From Bacteroidaceae bacterium (GTDB lineage: Bacteria > Bacteroidota > Bacteroidia > Bacteroidales > Bacteroidaceae), in assembly GCA_024698925.1 (NCBI GenBank), contig JAILQO010000042.1, forward strand, positions 1-64,000: 64,000 nt of DNA. Direction: 5' to 3'. Under the pieces are notes generated by a model. The model did no database searches, had not been told where the DNA came from, and was given only the letters and a program-made list of their open reading frames with translations. A program made the position numbers and the translations under genes. Positions 1 to 7,892 of the stretch are shown here, one piece after another. Position 1 is the stretch's first letter, and each line of letters begins with the position of its first letter.

Positions 1-72
1 CGGGGTCAATAAAATGAGAATCAATCGGATAATCCCTAAATGGTGGAAGGTGCCTCGTTGTTCATAGAATTT

Positions 73-452
73 TTTTGCGCGAAGCCCTTTCCGCAATTGT
101 GCAAAGGCCTTCGCGCAATTGTGGAACAGTAGTCCCGCAAAGAGCAACAGGCCGTTTCTCTAACAGCAATATGCCTTCTTACTGTTAGGGGGATAAGAAA
201 TGTATATGTTTTAGGGTAAGAAATGTATAGGTTTCTAGGTATAAAAGGTATACCTTTTTGGGTCAGATTACTTAAGTAAAATGGACAAGAATACTTAAGT
301 AAAATCGATCAAAATACTTAAGGGCCTAAAATTACGACCCCAATTGTTCATCAATTAATGATTAATTAATGGCCTAATTGATGGAAATTATTTGTTTTAT
401 CGTTTAACATTAATTGTCGTTAATTGGCCCATTAATTTTTCGTAAATTATTC
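73..452. repeat. Degenerate 22-23 bp tandem array in gene-free DNA
   Basis: The first 472 bases contain no gene. From about 73 the DNA can be cut into successive units. Five units of 22 bp lie at 73-182 and share a GCAA...GCC pattern. Six units of 23 bp lie at 194-331: three start TAAGAAATG or a variant, and three carry ATACTTAAG. AT-rich units of 22-23 bp continue less clearly to 452. Neighbouring units resemble each other more than distant ones. Most units have a short palindrome at the centre, such as AAGGCCTT, GGTATACC or ACTTAAGT. The array begins about 20 bp beyond the stop codon of the permease gene. I see nothing else in 1-72 or 453-472. Confidence 0.7.
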
Positions 453-472
453 TTTCTATGCAAAATGAAGCG

Positions 473-1702
473 TCAATCGCTTAGCAAATGGCGGGTCATG
501 CGGCGCACAGGAAGCCAGACGGCGAGGAAGCCGGCGGCGAGGACGGTGGCAAAGACCAGAAGAAGATCCGTGAACTGAACGCTAACGGGATAGGCATCAA
601 CAACGAAAGAGCCCTCGCTAGCGCCAAGTTTGATCAAGCCAAAACGGATCTGTAGCCAACAGAGCAGGAGACCCGCAAGAATGCCCATCACGGCACCAAA
701 GCCGCTAATCAGCCACCCTTCGAGCAGGAAGATGCCAGAAGTCTGCTTATCATCGGCACCAAGGGCGCGAAGCGTCTCCACATCGGCCTTCTTGTCAATC
801 ATGAGCATCGAGAGCGAACCGATAATATTGAAGCAGGCCACGAGAAGGATGAAGGAAAGGAACAGATAGGCGATGAACTTCTCAACCTGCATGATGCGGA
901 ACGTGTCCTCCTGTTGCTCATAGCGGTCCTGCACAAGGAAACGGTCCCCGAGAAGGGCACGGATGTCCGACTTGGCACGACGGAGACTGACATCGGGCTT
1001 CAGGCGTAACTCCACAGCGGTAATCATGCCCTGACGATCAAAGAGGCGACGGGCAAAGTCGAGCGAAGTGACGATATAATGGGCATCATACTGCGCCTGA
1101 TTGGTGGCAAAGACTACGCCAGGCGAGTAGAGTTCATCGTGGTTGAAGCTTTGCATGGGGTTACCCATATTAACACGCTCACCACGACGGGGGGCATAGA
1201 TAGGTAGGCCGCCATCATACGTGCTACCGAGGCCCAACTGCTGAGCCAGGCGGAGGCCCATAACACCGTATTCCAGGACGTCGGCATGAAGAATGAACTC
1301 GCCATCGCCATAGAGAATACCATTGATATCGGCCTGCTGACTGAAGTTATCCGAGACACCTTTCACGGTAATGACCCACTGCCGCTCGTTGCCTACAATC
1401 AGCGCCTGATCCTCAAGCACCTCGGTATAGACCTCTATACCCTCGTAGGCACGCAAAGCCGCAAGGGCCTCATCGTCCGCCGCCACGCACTTCCCCTCTG
1501 CCATCGTGACCTTCAGTTCCGGGTCAAAGGCGGTGAAGAAGGAAGCCACCATATCGCGAAAGCCATTGAATACGCTGAGCGTGACCACCAAGGCGGCGGT
1601 AGCCAGCGCGACACCACAAATCGATATCATCGAGATAATATTGATGGTATGGTGGCTCTTGCGCGAGAAAAGGTAGCGGCGGGCTATGTAAAAAGAGAAC
1701 AT
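473..1702 (-). CDS. ABC transporter permease of the LolC/LolE (FtsX-like) family
   Basis: A 409-residue inner-membrane permease. The N-terminus (MFSFYIARRYLFSR) leads into a first membrane segment at about residues 20-48. A large periplasmic domain follows (about 50-270), then three membrane helices in the C-terminal 130 residues, which is the FtsX layout. LolC/E proteins work with LolD ATPase to release lipoproteins from the inner membrane to LolA. No ATPase gene is adjacent, so the lipoprotein role rests on family resemblance. It is the last gene of the minus-strand operon and is separated from rbfA by a 111 bp gap holding an inverted repeat. No clear ribosome-binding site is seen; the ATG at 1702 begins directly after an AAC-TAA stretch. 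Confidence 0.85.
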   Translation of the reverse strand: MFSFYIARRYLFSRKSHHTINIISMISICGVALATAALVVTLSVFNGFRDMVASFFTAFDPELKVTMAEGKCVAADDEALAALRAYEGIEVYTEVLEDQALIVGNERQWVITVKGVSDNFSQQADINGILYGDGEFILHADVLEYGVMGLRLAQQLGLGSTYDGGLPIYAPRRGERVNMGNPMQSFNHDELYSPGVVFATNQAQYDAHYIVTSLDFARRLFDRQGMITAVELRLKPDVSLRRAKSDIRALLGDRFLVQDRYEQQEDTFRIMQVEKFIAYLFLSFILLVACFNIIGSLSMLMIDKKADVETLRALGADDKQTSGIFLLEGWLISGFGAVMGILAGLLLCWLQIRFGLIKLGASEGSFVVDAYPVSVQFTDLLLVFATVLAAGFLAVWLPVRRMTRHLLSD

Positions 1703-1705
1703 TTA

Positions 1706-1830
1706 GTTAAGTGAAAAGAGAAAGAGTGAAAAGTGAAAAATTCAAGTAAGCTTTAGCTATTTGAAAAGTAAACAAGCGACAAGTGAAATTTATATTTTTC
1801 ACTTTTCACTCTATCACTTTTCACCGTTTA
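1706..1830. repeat. Inverted repeat of the GTGAAAA family at the rbfA/permease junction
   Basis: The left arm (about 1706-1742) is built from AGTGAAAAG steps, and the right arm (about 1791-1830) is its inverted copy, rich in TTTTCACTTTTCACT. The arms could form a stem with a loop of about 50 bases in the operon mRNA. The right arm covers the last codons of rbfA (N-G-E-K-stop). The same sequence type occurs near 3550, 3660, 26460, 28690-28725 and 38205. Confidence 0.75.
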
Positions 1831-2155
1831 GTAACCGATCAATATTCTCGGCATAGTCGAGGCTGTCGTCGATGAAGAACTTGAGTTCGGGAATGATGCG
1901 CAACTGATGACGCGTGCGCTGTCCAAGCTCGAAGCGGATGTCGCGGACATTGGTATTGATATTGTCGCAAATCTCCTGAGCACGTTCGCTGGGGAAGATG
2001 CTCAGATAACCGCGACAGACACTCATGTCGGGACTGATACGGCAGGCGGTAACAGTTACCAGGACGCCACGCGTAGCCTGCGTCTGGCGCTGGAAGATGT
2101 CGCTGAGTTCCTTCTGGATCAGGCGGGCAATTTTATTCTGACGGGTTGTCTCCAT
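1814..2155 (-). CDS. rbfA: Ribosome-binding factor A
   Basis: A 113-residue cytoplasmic protein with the RbfA KH-like fold. It starts METTRQNKIARLIQKEL and has the conserved stretch around SVCRGYLSIFP and ELGQRTRHQLRIIPELKF. It helps mature the 30S subunit and the 5' end of 16S rRNA, chiefly in the cold. Length is normal for the family. It follows sufE with a 6 bp gap and precedes the permease. Its stop codon and last residues (GEK) are supplied by a copy of the GTGAAAA repeat, so the natural C-terminus may have been altered by the repeat. Confidence 0.93.
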   Translation of the reverse strand: METTRQNKIARLIQKELSDIFQRQTQATRGVLVTVTACRISPDMSVCRGYLSIFPSERAQEICDNINTNVRDIRFELGQRTRHQLRIIPELKFFIDDSLDYAENIDRLLNGEK

Positions 2156-2161
2156 AATGAT

Positions 2162-2593
2162 TCATTTTTTGATACTATAAGCCAATGCGTATGCCTTCAT
2201 CTGCTTGAGCATCGCAAGCAGTCCGTTGCTACGGGTAGGCGAGAGATGTTCACGAAGTCCGATGCGCTCGATGAAATAGAGGTCTGCATCCAGTATCTCC
2301 TGCGGCGTATGGTCGCTGAGAACGCGGATGAGAAGCGTGACGATGCCCTTTACGATCAGAGCGTCGCTCTCTGCTTCGAAGTGTACAAGGCCCTCGGGCG
2401 TCAGCTCCGCCGTCAGCCACACACGGCTCTGGCAGCCGTCGATGAGGTTCTGCTCAGTCTTGGCACTCTCTGGGAGCGGTTGCTGGTCACTGCCAAGGTC
2501 TATCAGCAACTGGTATTTATCCATCCAGTCTTCGAAATCACTGAATTCATCGACAATTTCGTCCTGGATGTCATTAATTGGTTTCGTTATCAT
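2162..2593 (-). CDS. sufE: SufE-family cysteine desulfurase activator
   Basis: A 143-residue SufE-like protein. The conserved active-site cysteine is visible in NLIDGCQSRVWL (about residue 52), which accepts persulfide sulfur from a SufS-type desulfurase for Fe-S cluster assembly. The C-terminal part (FIERIGLREHLSPTRSNGL) is also typical. Its start overlaps the end of the M28 gene by 20 bp, which points to translational coupling. No sufS is nearby; sufB lies far away in this window at 41525-42982. Confidence 0.9.
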   Translation of the reverse strand: MITKPINDIQDEIVDEFSDFEDWMDKYQLLIDLGSDQQPLPESAKTEQNLIDGCQSRVWLTAELTPEGLVHFEAESDALIVKGIVTLLIRVLSDHTPQEILDADLYFIERIGLREHLSPTRSNGLLAMLKQMKAYALAYSIKK

Positions 2594-3632
2594 TGTATAT
2601 CAGTTGTAAAATGGTTTGTCCCACCGCACGGAGCACGGCAGGGTCGATATGTTCAGGTGTATCATTCGTAGTGTGCCACGTAGGCCCAAAGGATGAGGCA
2701 GCACCCTCGACACTAGGCACGATGTCTATACAAGGGATGCGGGCTATACGGTTGATGGGCAGATGGTCGTCCGTAACATAACCGCCATCCTGCCACAAGA
2801 AGTAGTCACCGAAGCCCAACTGACGGGCTATCTGCCACACGAGGTGAACGAGATTACCAGCAAACTGGCGTGAAAAGCCTTCCATGCGGAAACAAGCACC
2901 TCGGCCACCTACCATATCCAGATTAACACCATAGCGAGCACGATAACCTACGACAGAGGCCTGCTGCGCCCAATAGCGGGAGCCAAGGCACCAATAGCCG
3001 CCAGCATCATCGCCTTCCTCTTCAGCCCATTCCGGCGTGCCCTGATCCTCAGCATCAAAGCAGATAAAATCTATTCCATAGGAGAGCCCCGTCTCGCGAA
3101 TCAAGCGGGCAATCTCCAACATCACAGCCACACCCGAGGCGCCATCGTTGGCGGCCAGCACGGGAGTGTGGTGGTTGGCATTATCGGGGTCATTGTCTGC
3201 CCAGGCACGACTGTCCCAGTGGGCTGTAAGCAGAATGCGGTCTGCCGACTCGGGGTTCATGCGTGCCTGAATATTGCGGCAAGGAATCGGCTTCCCGTTA
3301 TATGCATCCAGCGTGGTACGCAACTCGCTCACCTCAGCGCCCAAAGCCTGGAAGCGCTGCACAATCCAGTCACCACAAGCAGCATGGGCCGCATTGCCGG
3401 GCACACGAGGGCCAAAGGCGCATTGTGCCTCAATATAAGCCATCGCGGAGTCTGCCACGAAAGCGGGCGCTGGTGCAAGCGCAATGGTATCTGCCGCACC
3501 TTCTCCCTTCTTCTGACTGCCTGTGCAGGAGACAAAAAGAGCGAAAAATGAAAAAGTGAAAAGTAAAAAATAAAAGATACTTTTCGCTGTTCCATTCCAA
3601 AGATGATTCCCTTTTTGTTGATAATAATTCAT
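2574..3632 (-). CDS. Glutaminyl-peptide cyclotransferase-like M28 family lipoprotein
   Basis: A 352-residue exported zinc protein. An N-terminal hydrophobic stretch ends in a lipobox (LFVSC, cysteine near residue 36), so a lipoprotein is likely. The M28 fold is marked by TAHWDSRAWAD, NDGASGVAVMLEIARL and CFDAEDQG, which carry the metal-ligand positions. This pattern fits the bacterial type II glutaminyl cyclases known from Porphyromonas, Tannerella and Prevotella, which cyclise N-terminal glutamine of exported proteins; a plain aminopeptidase is the alternative. Several exported proteins in this window begin with Gln after the predicted signal cleavage (for example VWAQE, SAQTS), which suits that role. 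Part of its signal peptide is coded by a GTGAAAA-family repeat. Confidence 0.8.
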   Translation of the reverse strand: MNYYQQKGNHLWNGTAKSIFYFLLFTFSFFALFVSCTGSQKKGEGAADTIALAPAPAFVADSAMAYIEAQCAFGPRVPGNAAHAACGDWIVQRFQALGAEVSELRTTLDAYNGKPIPCRNIQARMNPESADRILLTAHWDSRAWADNDPDNANHHTPVLAANDGASGVAVMLEIARLIRETGLSYGIDFICFDAEDQGTPEWAEEEGDDAGGYWCLGSRYWAQQASVVGYRARYGVNLDMVGGRGACFRMEGFSRQFAGNLVHLVWQIARQLGFGDYFLWQDGGYVTDDHLPINRIARIPCIDIVPSVEGAASSFGPTWHTTNDTPEHIDPAVLRAVGQTILQLIYNDNETN

Positions 3633-3674
3633 TAGATATACTTATTTTTCGCTTTTCACTCTTTCATTGTTCAC
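3539..3674. repeat. Inverted GTGAAAA-family repeat spanning the start of the M28 gene
   Basis: The left arm (about 3539-3576) reads GAGCGAAAAATGAAAAAG onward and lies inside the signal-peptide coding region of the M28 lipoprotein. The right arm (about 3641-3674) is an inverted relative and lies upstream of that gene, overlapping the stop codon of the peptidase fusion. The two arms therefore bracket the M28 start codon at 3632. Hydrophobic residues of the signal peptide (FYFLLFTFSFFALF) are read from the repeat. Confidence 0.7.
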
Positions 3675-5428
3675 TTACACAAATCCATCACGCGCAGGAA
3701 GTTGCCACCCCAGATGAGGCGGAGGTCATCCTCACTATAGCGCTCACGCAGGAGACGGCGGGTGAAATTGATCAACTCTGAAGCGGATGCAAGGCCAGGG
3801 ACGCCGCCATCACCATCGAAATCGGTACCGATACCTACATGTTCTATGCCCATCACCTCAATCATGTGGTTCAGATGAGCTACAGCGTCGAGAATCGTAG
3901 CTTGGCCATCGGTGCGCAGGAAGCCGTTGTAGAAAGTCACTTGCGCTACCCCACCCTTCGCTGCCAGCGCACGAAGCTGGTCATCGGTGAGATTGCGAGG
4001 ATGGTCGCATAGCGCACGGGCGGAAGAGTGGGAACAAACGATGGGCTGCTCGCTGATATCCAACGCATCGTAGAAACTACGCTCGCTGGCATGGGACAAA
4101 TCCACCATGATACCCAGACGGTTCATCTCGCGGATGACATCTGCGCCGAAGGAGGAGACGCCTTCCAGCTTTTCGCCTTCACGCGGACGGGCCGAACCGC
4201 AGATATCATTGTTACCGTTGTGACAGAGCGTCATATAGACAATACCGTATTTCTCGCGGAAATGGCGCAGCAACGAAAGGTCCTGACCAATGGCATAACC
4301 ATTCTCGATACCAAGCATAATGGCTTTGCGGCCTGCGGCTTTCAGGCAATCAAGATCTTGAGGCGTGTAGGCTATTTCAACGGCATCTCCACAGTCAGCC
4401 ACCATTTGACGGACGCGGCTCAGTTGACTATCCGCATAAGCCGTAGCGTTTGCACGTCCCTCATCGGTCAACTCGCCTTGTGGGATATAAGCCACCATGA
4501 TGGAAGCGTCAAGGCCGCCCTCTGTCATTTTGTGCAAATCCACCAGAATACGAGGGTCACGCTGATTGAAATGAATATCCTGATCAAAGAACATCGGCGT
4601 GTCACAATGACTATCAAGTGTGAGAACACGTTGATGCACACGGCGTGCAGCCCGATAGTTCGCAGCCTCAGCCTTGAGCCAGTTGAACAGCGGCATCATG
4701 CACGCATCGTCACGCAGGCAGAAACACTCAGGATGCCACTGGACACCGAGAATACTCTTATGCTCGGTAGATTCCACAGCCTCAATGACACCATCGGGCG
4801 AGGTCGCACAGACGCGCAGGCTGGGACCTGACTCCCGAACGGCCTGATGGTGGAAACTATTAACGGCCAAAGACTCCTTGTTACCCATGATGGTACGAAG
4901 GAGAGAGCCCTCTGCCAGCTGCACGGTGTGTGAGGCCACAGAGCGATCTAAATCCTGACTGTGCTTGAGAAGGGCGTTGGGAGTAGGATACTGTGAGGAA
5001 AGATCCTGATAGACACTGCCACCAAGCGCACTCACCAACATCTGGATGCCGCGGCAGATGCCCAGCATCGGCAGCTGGCGATCATAGGCCAGACGGATAA
5101 GCAGCAACTCGCAGAGGTCTCGCTTCGGGTTGATACCGTGAAGGGCTGGAATAGGCTCCTCGCCAGCGAACAAAGGATTCATGTCACCACCACCTGAAAA
5201 AATCAGGCCGTCCAAGCGATCAAGCATGGTCACAAGGGCGTTGACATCCTCGGTAGGTGGCAGCACCACAGGCGTGGCTCCGGCACGAAGGACACTCTCA
5301 TAGTAGCCCTCTGCCAGTTCACATCCCTTCTCGCCAAAATTGCCCGTGATACCAATCACGGGCGTATGATCACAGCCGGGAAAACCAGCATGTATCCCAT
5401 CATAGCGAGCTTTCCAGTCGAAATCCAT
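3671..5428 (-). CDS. C26 gamma-glutamyl hydrolase / M19 dipeptidase fusion
   Basis: A 585-residue two-domain protein. Residues about 15-250 form a class I glutamine-amidotransferase-like C26 peptidase with the nucleophile elbow GICRGIQML and the GVQWHPECF histidine-glutamate motif, as in PuuD-type gamma-glutamyl hydrolases. Residues about 265-585 form an M19 (renal-type) dipeptidase with DSHCDTP, HSSARALCDHPRN and GIGTDFDGDGG, covering the zinc site. There is no signal peptide, so it should be cytoplasmic. A joint role in breaking gamma-glutamyl peptides and then dipeptides is an inference from the two domains. It starts 1 bp after the Lrp-type gene stop, so control by that amino-acid-sensing regulator is plausible. 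The stop codon lies in a GTGAAAA repeat. Confidence 0.88.
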   Translation of the reverse strand: MDFDWKARYDGIHAGFPGCDHTPVIGITGNFGEKGCELAEGYYESVLRAGATPVVLPPTEDVNALVTMLDRLDGLIFSGGGDMNPLFAGEEPIPALHGINPKRDLCELLLIRLAYDRQLPMLGICRGIQMLVSALGGSVYQDLSSQYPTPNALLKHSQDLDRSVASHTVQLAEGSLLRTIMGNKESLAVNSFHHQAVRESGPSLRVCATSPDGVIEAVESTEHKSILGVQWHPECFCLRDDACMMPLFNWLKAEAANYRAARRVHQRVLTLDSHCDTPMFFDQDIHFNQRDPRILVDLHKMTEGGLDASIMVAYIPQGELTDEGRANATAYADSQLSRVRQMVADCGDAVEIAYTPQDLDCLKAAGRKAIMLGIENGYAIGQDLSLLRHFREKYGIVYMTLCHNGNNDICGSARPREGEKLEGVSSFGADVIREMNRLGIMVDLSHASERSFYDALDISEQPIVCSHSSARALCDHPRNLTDDQLRALAAKGGVAQVTFYNGFLRTDGQATILDAVAHLNHMIEVMGIEHVGIGTDFDGDGGVPGLASASELINFTRRLLRERYSEDDLRLIWGGNFLRVMDLCK

Positions 5429-5429
5429 T

Positions 5430-5960
5430 CTAATCCTCGATATTATCCGACAAGAGGGCCTTTTTGGCTGTCAGCGCCTTGATGGCTGCCACATCAGCTT
5501 CGGAAAGTCCGATGGGCACTTCTGTCTTGATGCTCTGCTTGAGGGAAATCAGCGTTTCAGTAGCGATGACACCAGGGATTTCCTGCAGGCGGTTATTCAA
5601 CAACTCCATGAGGTGGGCATTATCACGTGCATAGAGTTTGATGAGCATCGTATAAGGGCCGGTCGTGAAATGGCACTCCACAATCTCAGGAATCTTCTCG
5701 AACTCATTCACCACATGCTTATACATGGAGCCGCGTTCAAGCGTGATACCCACATAGGTGCATGTGTTATAGCCCAGCGAAACGGGGTTCACATGATATC
5801 CAGAACCCTCGATAACACCTATATCTACAAGACGCTGCACACGCTGGTGGATAGCAGCGCGAGAGACACCACATTCAGTAGCAACATCCTTAAACGGAAT
5901 GCGCGCATTGCGCGTAATGATTTCAAGGATTTTCTTGTCAAGACTATCAATCTTTTCCAT
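5430..5960 (-). CDS. Lrp/AsnC family transcriptional regulator
   Basis: A 176-residue regulator. Residues 1-60 form the AsnC-type helix-turn-helix (SLDKKILEIITRNARIPFKDVA...CGVSRAAIHQRVQRL). Residues about 70-150 form the RAM ligand-binding domain (TYVGITLERG...EIVECHFTTGPYTMLIKLYA). Such proteins bind DNA as dimers or octamers and respond to amino acids. It is the first gene of the minus-strand operon that continues into the peptidase fusion, and the promoter box lies 31 bp upstream. It may therefore control its own operon. The C-terminus carries a short extension rich in Ala, Lys and Asp. Confidence 0.93.
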   Translation of the reverse strand: MEKIDSLDKKILEIITRNARIPFKDVATECGVSRAAIHQRVQRLVDIGVIEGSGYHVNPVSLGYNTCTYVGITLERGSMYKHVVNEFEKIPEIVECHFTTGPYTMLIKLYARDNAHLMELLNNRLQEIPGVIATETLISLKQSIKTEVPIGLSEADVAAIKALTAKKALLSDNIED

Positions 5961-5991
5961 GCTTTACAAATGTTTTAATCAAAATGTAACG

Positions 5992-5999
5992 CAAAGGTA
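5992..5999 (-). promoter_or_regulatory. -7 box of the lrp operon
   Basis: The minus strand reads TACCTTTG here, an exact match to the Bacteroidetes TAnnTTTG box, 31 bp before the Lrp-type start codon. Confidence 0.7.
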
Positions 6000-6035
6000 G
6001 GTATTTTATTAACAACGGCAAGCATTTTTTGCAAA

Positions 6036-6070
6036 AAAATGACACCAAAGACGTACTTTGGTGTCATTTT
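6036..6070 (-). terminator. Terminator of the FKBP operon
   Basis: Arms AAAATGACACCAAAG and CTTTGGTGTCATTTT form a perfect 15 bp stem with a 5-base loop. On the minus strand the stem is followed by a T run. It lies just beyond the stop codon of the last FKBP gene. Confidence 0.9.
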
Positions 6071-6088
6071 GTGCGTTTTGTGTACTAT

Positions 6089-6985
6089 TTACTTAACTAT
6101 CTCCAACAGTTCAACGGTAAATATGAGCGTTGAGAAAGGAGGAATCTTGCCTGTCTCACGAGCGCCGTAAGCAAGCTCCTGAGGGATATAAATCTCCCAC
6201 TTGGAACCAACCGGCATCATCGTCAACGCCTCTGTCCAACCCTTGATGACTTGATTGCAAGCAAACTCGGCAGGCTGGTTACGCTTGTAACTGCTGTCGA
6301 ACTCCGTGCCGTCAACGAGATGACCTTCGTAGTTCACCTTGACTTTATCAGTAGCCTTGGGTGTCTCGCCCGTACCTGCGGTGAGAACCTTGTACTGCAG
6401 GCCACTAGCCGTCGTCTTCACACCGTCCTTCTTGGCATTTGCCTTCAGGAAGGCTTCGCCGTCGCGGCGATTCTGACCGTACTTGGCCTCCATCTTAACG
6501 TTATTATAGTACTCGAGTTGCTTGGATGCAATAGCCTGTGCGCTGTCGCTTGTAAGCGTAGCATTGCCGGCAATCGCAGCGCGGAAGCCTTCGATGAAAC
6601 GGACTTTATTCAGCAAATCAACAGTATCATTGATCTGCTTGTTCACCTGAGGCACAATCTGTTCCTCCACCTGTTGGCGGATCTCCTTACCTGCGGTATA
6701 AGCCTTCATCTGCTTGGCTTCCTCATCCATGCCAGGGTTGTCGAAGCCATTGAGGAAGTAATTCACATAAGCGGTATCTACACCTAAGCGCTGTACAAGA
6801 TAGCTCATCAGGCCATTGGTCTGAGCGATACCATAGGCATAGCTGAAGTCATTGATGGAAACGGTATCCACCTTTGCGACCTCAACAGCCTTCTTGTTCT
6901 TCTTCGCCTTGGTGGCTGCAGGAGCGCTGACGCACACCAACAGGCCAAGGGCGATGATGACGAATCTGAATACTCTCATAGCCAT
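6089..6985 (-). CDS. FKBP-type peptidyl-prolyl isomerase (exported, third of three)
   Basis: About 298 residues from the ATG at 6985; an in-frame TTG at 7012 and an ATG at 6979 are alternatives. A signal peptide ([16 protein letters not shown]...SAPA) is followed by an FKBP N-terminal dimerisation domain (about residues 40-175) that begins with the typical [13 protein letters not shown] motif. A C-terminal FKBP domain follows, with [18 protein letters not shown] and [16 protein letters not shown]. It should fold or chaperone proteins in the periplasm. It lies 16 bp after the preceding FKBP gene and is the last gene before a strong terminator. The N-terminal domain is close to that of its neighbour, which indicates tandem duplication. 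Confidence 0.9.
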   Translation of the reverse strand: MAMRVFRFVIIALGLLVCVSAPAATKAKKNKKAVEVAKVDTVSINDFSYAYGIAQTNGLMSYLVQRLGVDTAYVNYFLNGFDNPGMDEEAKQMKAYTAGKEIRQQVEEQIVPQVNKQINDTVDLLNKVRFIEGFRAAIAGNATLTSDSAQAIASKQLEYYNNVKMEAKYGQNRRDGEAFLKANAKKDGVKTTASGLQYKVLTAGTGETPKATDKVKVNYEGHLVDGTEFDSSYKRNQPAEFACNQVIKGWTEALTMMPVGSKWEIYIPQELAYGARETGKIPPFSTLIFTVELLEIVK

Positions 6986-7001
6986 TTGCTTACGATGCGA
7001 T

Positions 7002-7865
7002 TTACTTCTCAATACCCTCCAGCTGGATGGTAAAGATCAACGTGCTGAAAGGCTTGATGTTGCCCATATCCTGTGCGCCATAAGCCTGATCCTGAGGAAT
7101 GTAAACAATCCACTTGGAACCGACAGGCATAGAGGTCAGAGCGGCCTTGAAGCCAGGAATCACAGCGTTTGCGCGGAAAGCTGTGGCATCGCTATCCATG
7201 TTGCCATCGAATACGGTGCCATCAATGAGCTTACCCTCATAGTGAACCTTGACGGTGCAAGTGTCAGCAGGAATCTCGCCGTCACCTTCGGTAACGACCT
7301 CGTAGTAAACGCCATTGCCAAGCTCCTTGACACCTTCCTTCTTGGCAATCTCAGCCATATACTCCTCGCCCTGCTGCTTGTTGGCGGCATAAGCCTTTGA
7401 ACGGGCAGCTTCGCGAATCTCGTCCATACGGGTGTTGACGAAGTTCTGAGCAGAATCCACGTTCATCACATTCTCCACACCTGCAACAGCAGCCATGAAG
7501 CCAGCATAAACGTTGTTCTCGTTGATGGTCTGGGTGCTGTCCTCACCGAAGATCATGCGGTTGATGTTCTGGACCATACCCTGGCTAACCTGCTGACCAA
7601 TCTGGATACCAGCATAGTATGCAGCCTTCTTCTTATCCTTACCAGCCTTCACGCCCTCGCTGAAGCCCTTGAGGAAATCCTCAACATAAGTAGTATCTAC
7701 GCCCATGCGCATTGCCAGATAATCCTTCAGACCATTGGTCTGAGCCATACCGATGGCATAAGCAAGGGTGTCAACATCAGTTTTCAGACTGGCAGTAGGA
7801 GTCTGATTGCAGGAAACCATGATAGCAGCCACGGCTACTGCGAAGATAACAGAAATCTTTTTCAT
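7002..7865 (-). CDS. FKBP-type peptidyl-prolyl isomerase lipoprotein (second of three)
   Basis: A 287-residue protein with a lipoprotein signal ([19 protein letters not shown], cysteine at 19). The N-terminal domain opens with [14 protein letters not shown] as in its neighbour. The C-terminal FKBP domain has [16 protein letters not shown] and [16 protein letters not shown]. It should be anchored in an outer or inner membrane facing the periplasm. In the FKBP domain some positions are less typical than in its neighbours, for example DGNMDSDA where the others have DSSYKR. It sits 27 bp after the first FKBP gene. Confidence 0.9.
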   Translation of the reverse strand: MKKISVIFAVAVAAIMVSCNQTPTASLKTDVDTLAYAIGMAQTNGLKDYLAMRMGVDTTYVEDFLKGFSEGVKAGKDKKKAAYYAGIQIGQQVSQGMVQNINRMIFGEDSTQTINENNVYAGFMAAVAGVENVMNVDSAQNFVNTRMDEIREAARSKAYAANKQQGEEYMAEIAKKEGVKELGNGVYYEVVTEGDGEIPADTCTVKVHYEGKLIDGTVFDGNMDSDATAFRANAVIPGFKAALTSMPVGSKWIVYIPQDQAYGAQDMGNIKPFSTLIFTIQLEGIEK

Positions 7866-7892
7866 TTTGCTTTATTAGTTAATGGTTTTTAA

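Noticed and set aside
73..331. The 22-23 bp units as plasmid-type iterons or a replication origin
   Set aside because: Iterons are nearly identical copies beside a rep gene. These units are divergent and no replication initiator gene or DnaA-box cluster is seen.
73..452. The periodic DNA as a CRISPR array
   Set aside because: There are no constant repeats with unique spacers; the units are joined directly and drift from one to the next, and there are no cas genes.
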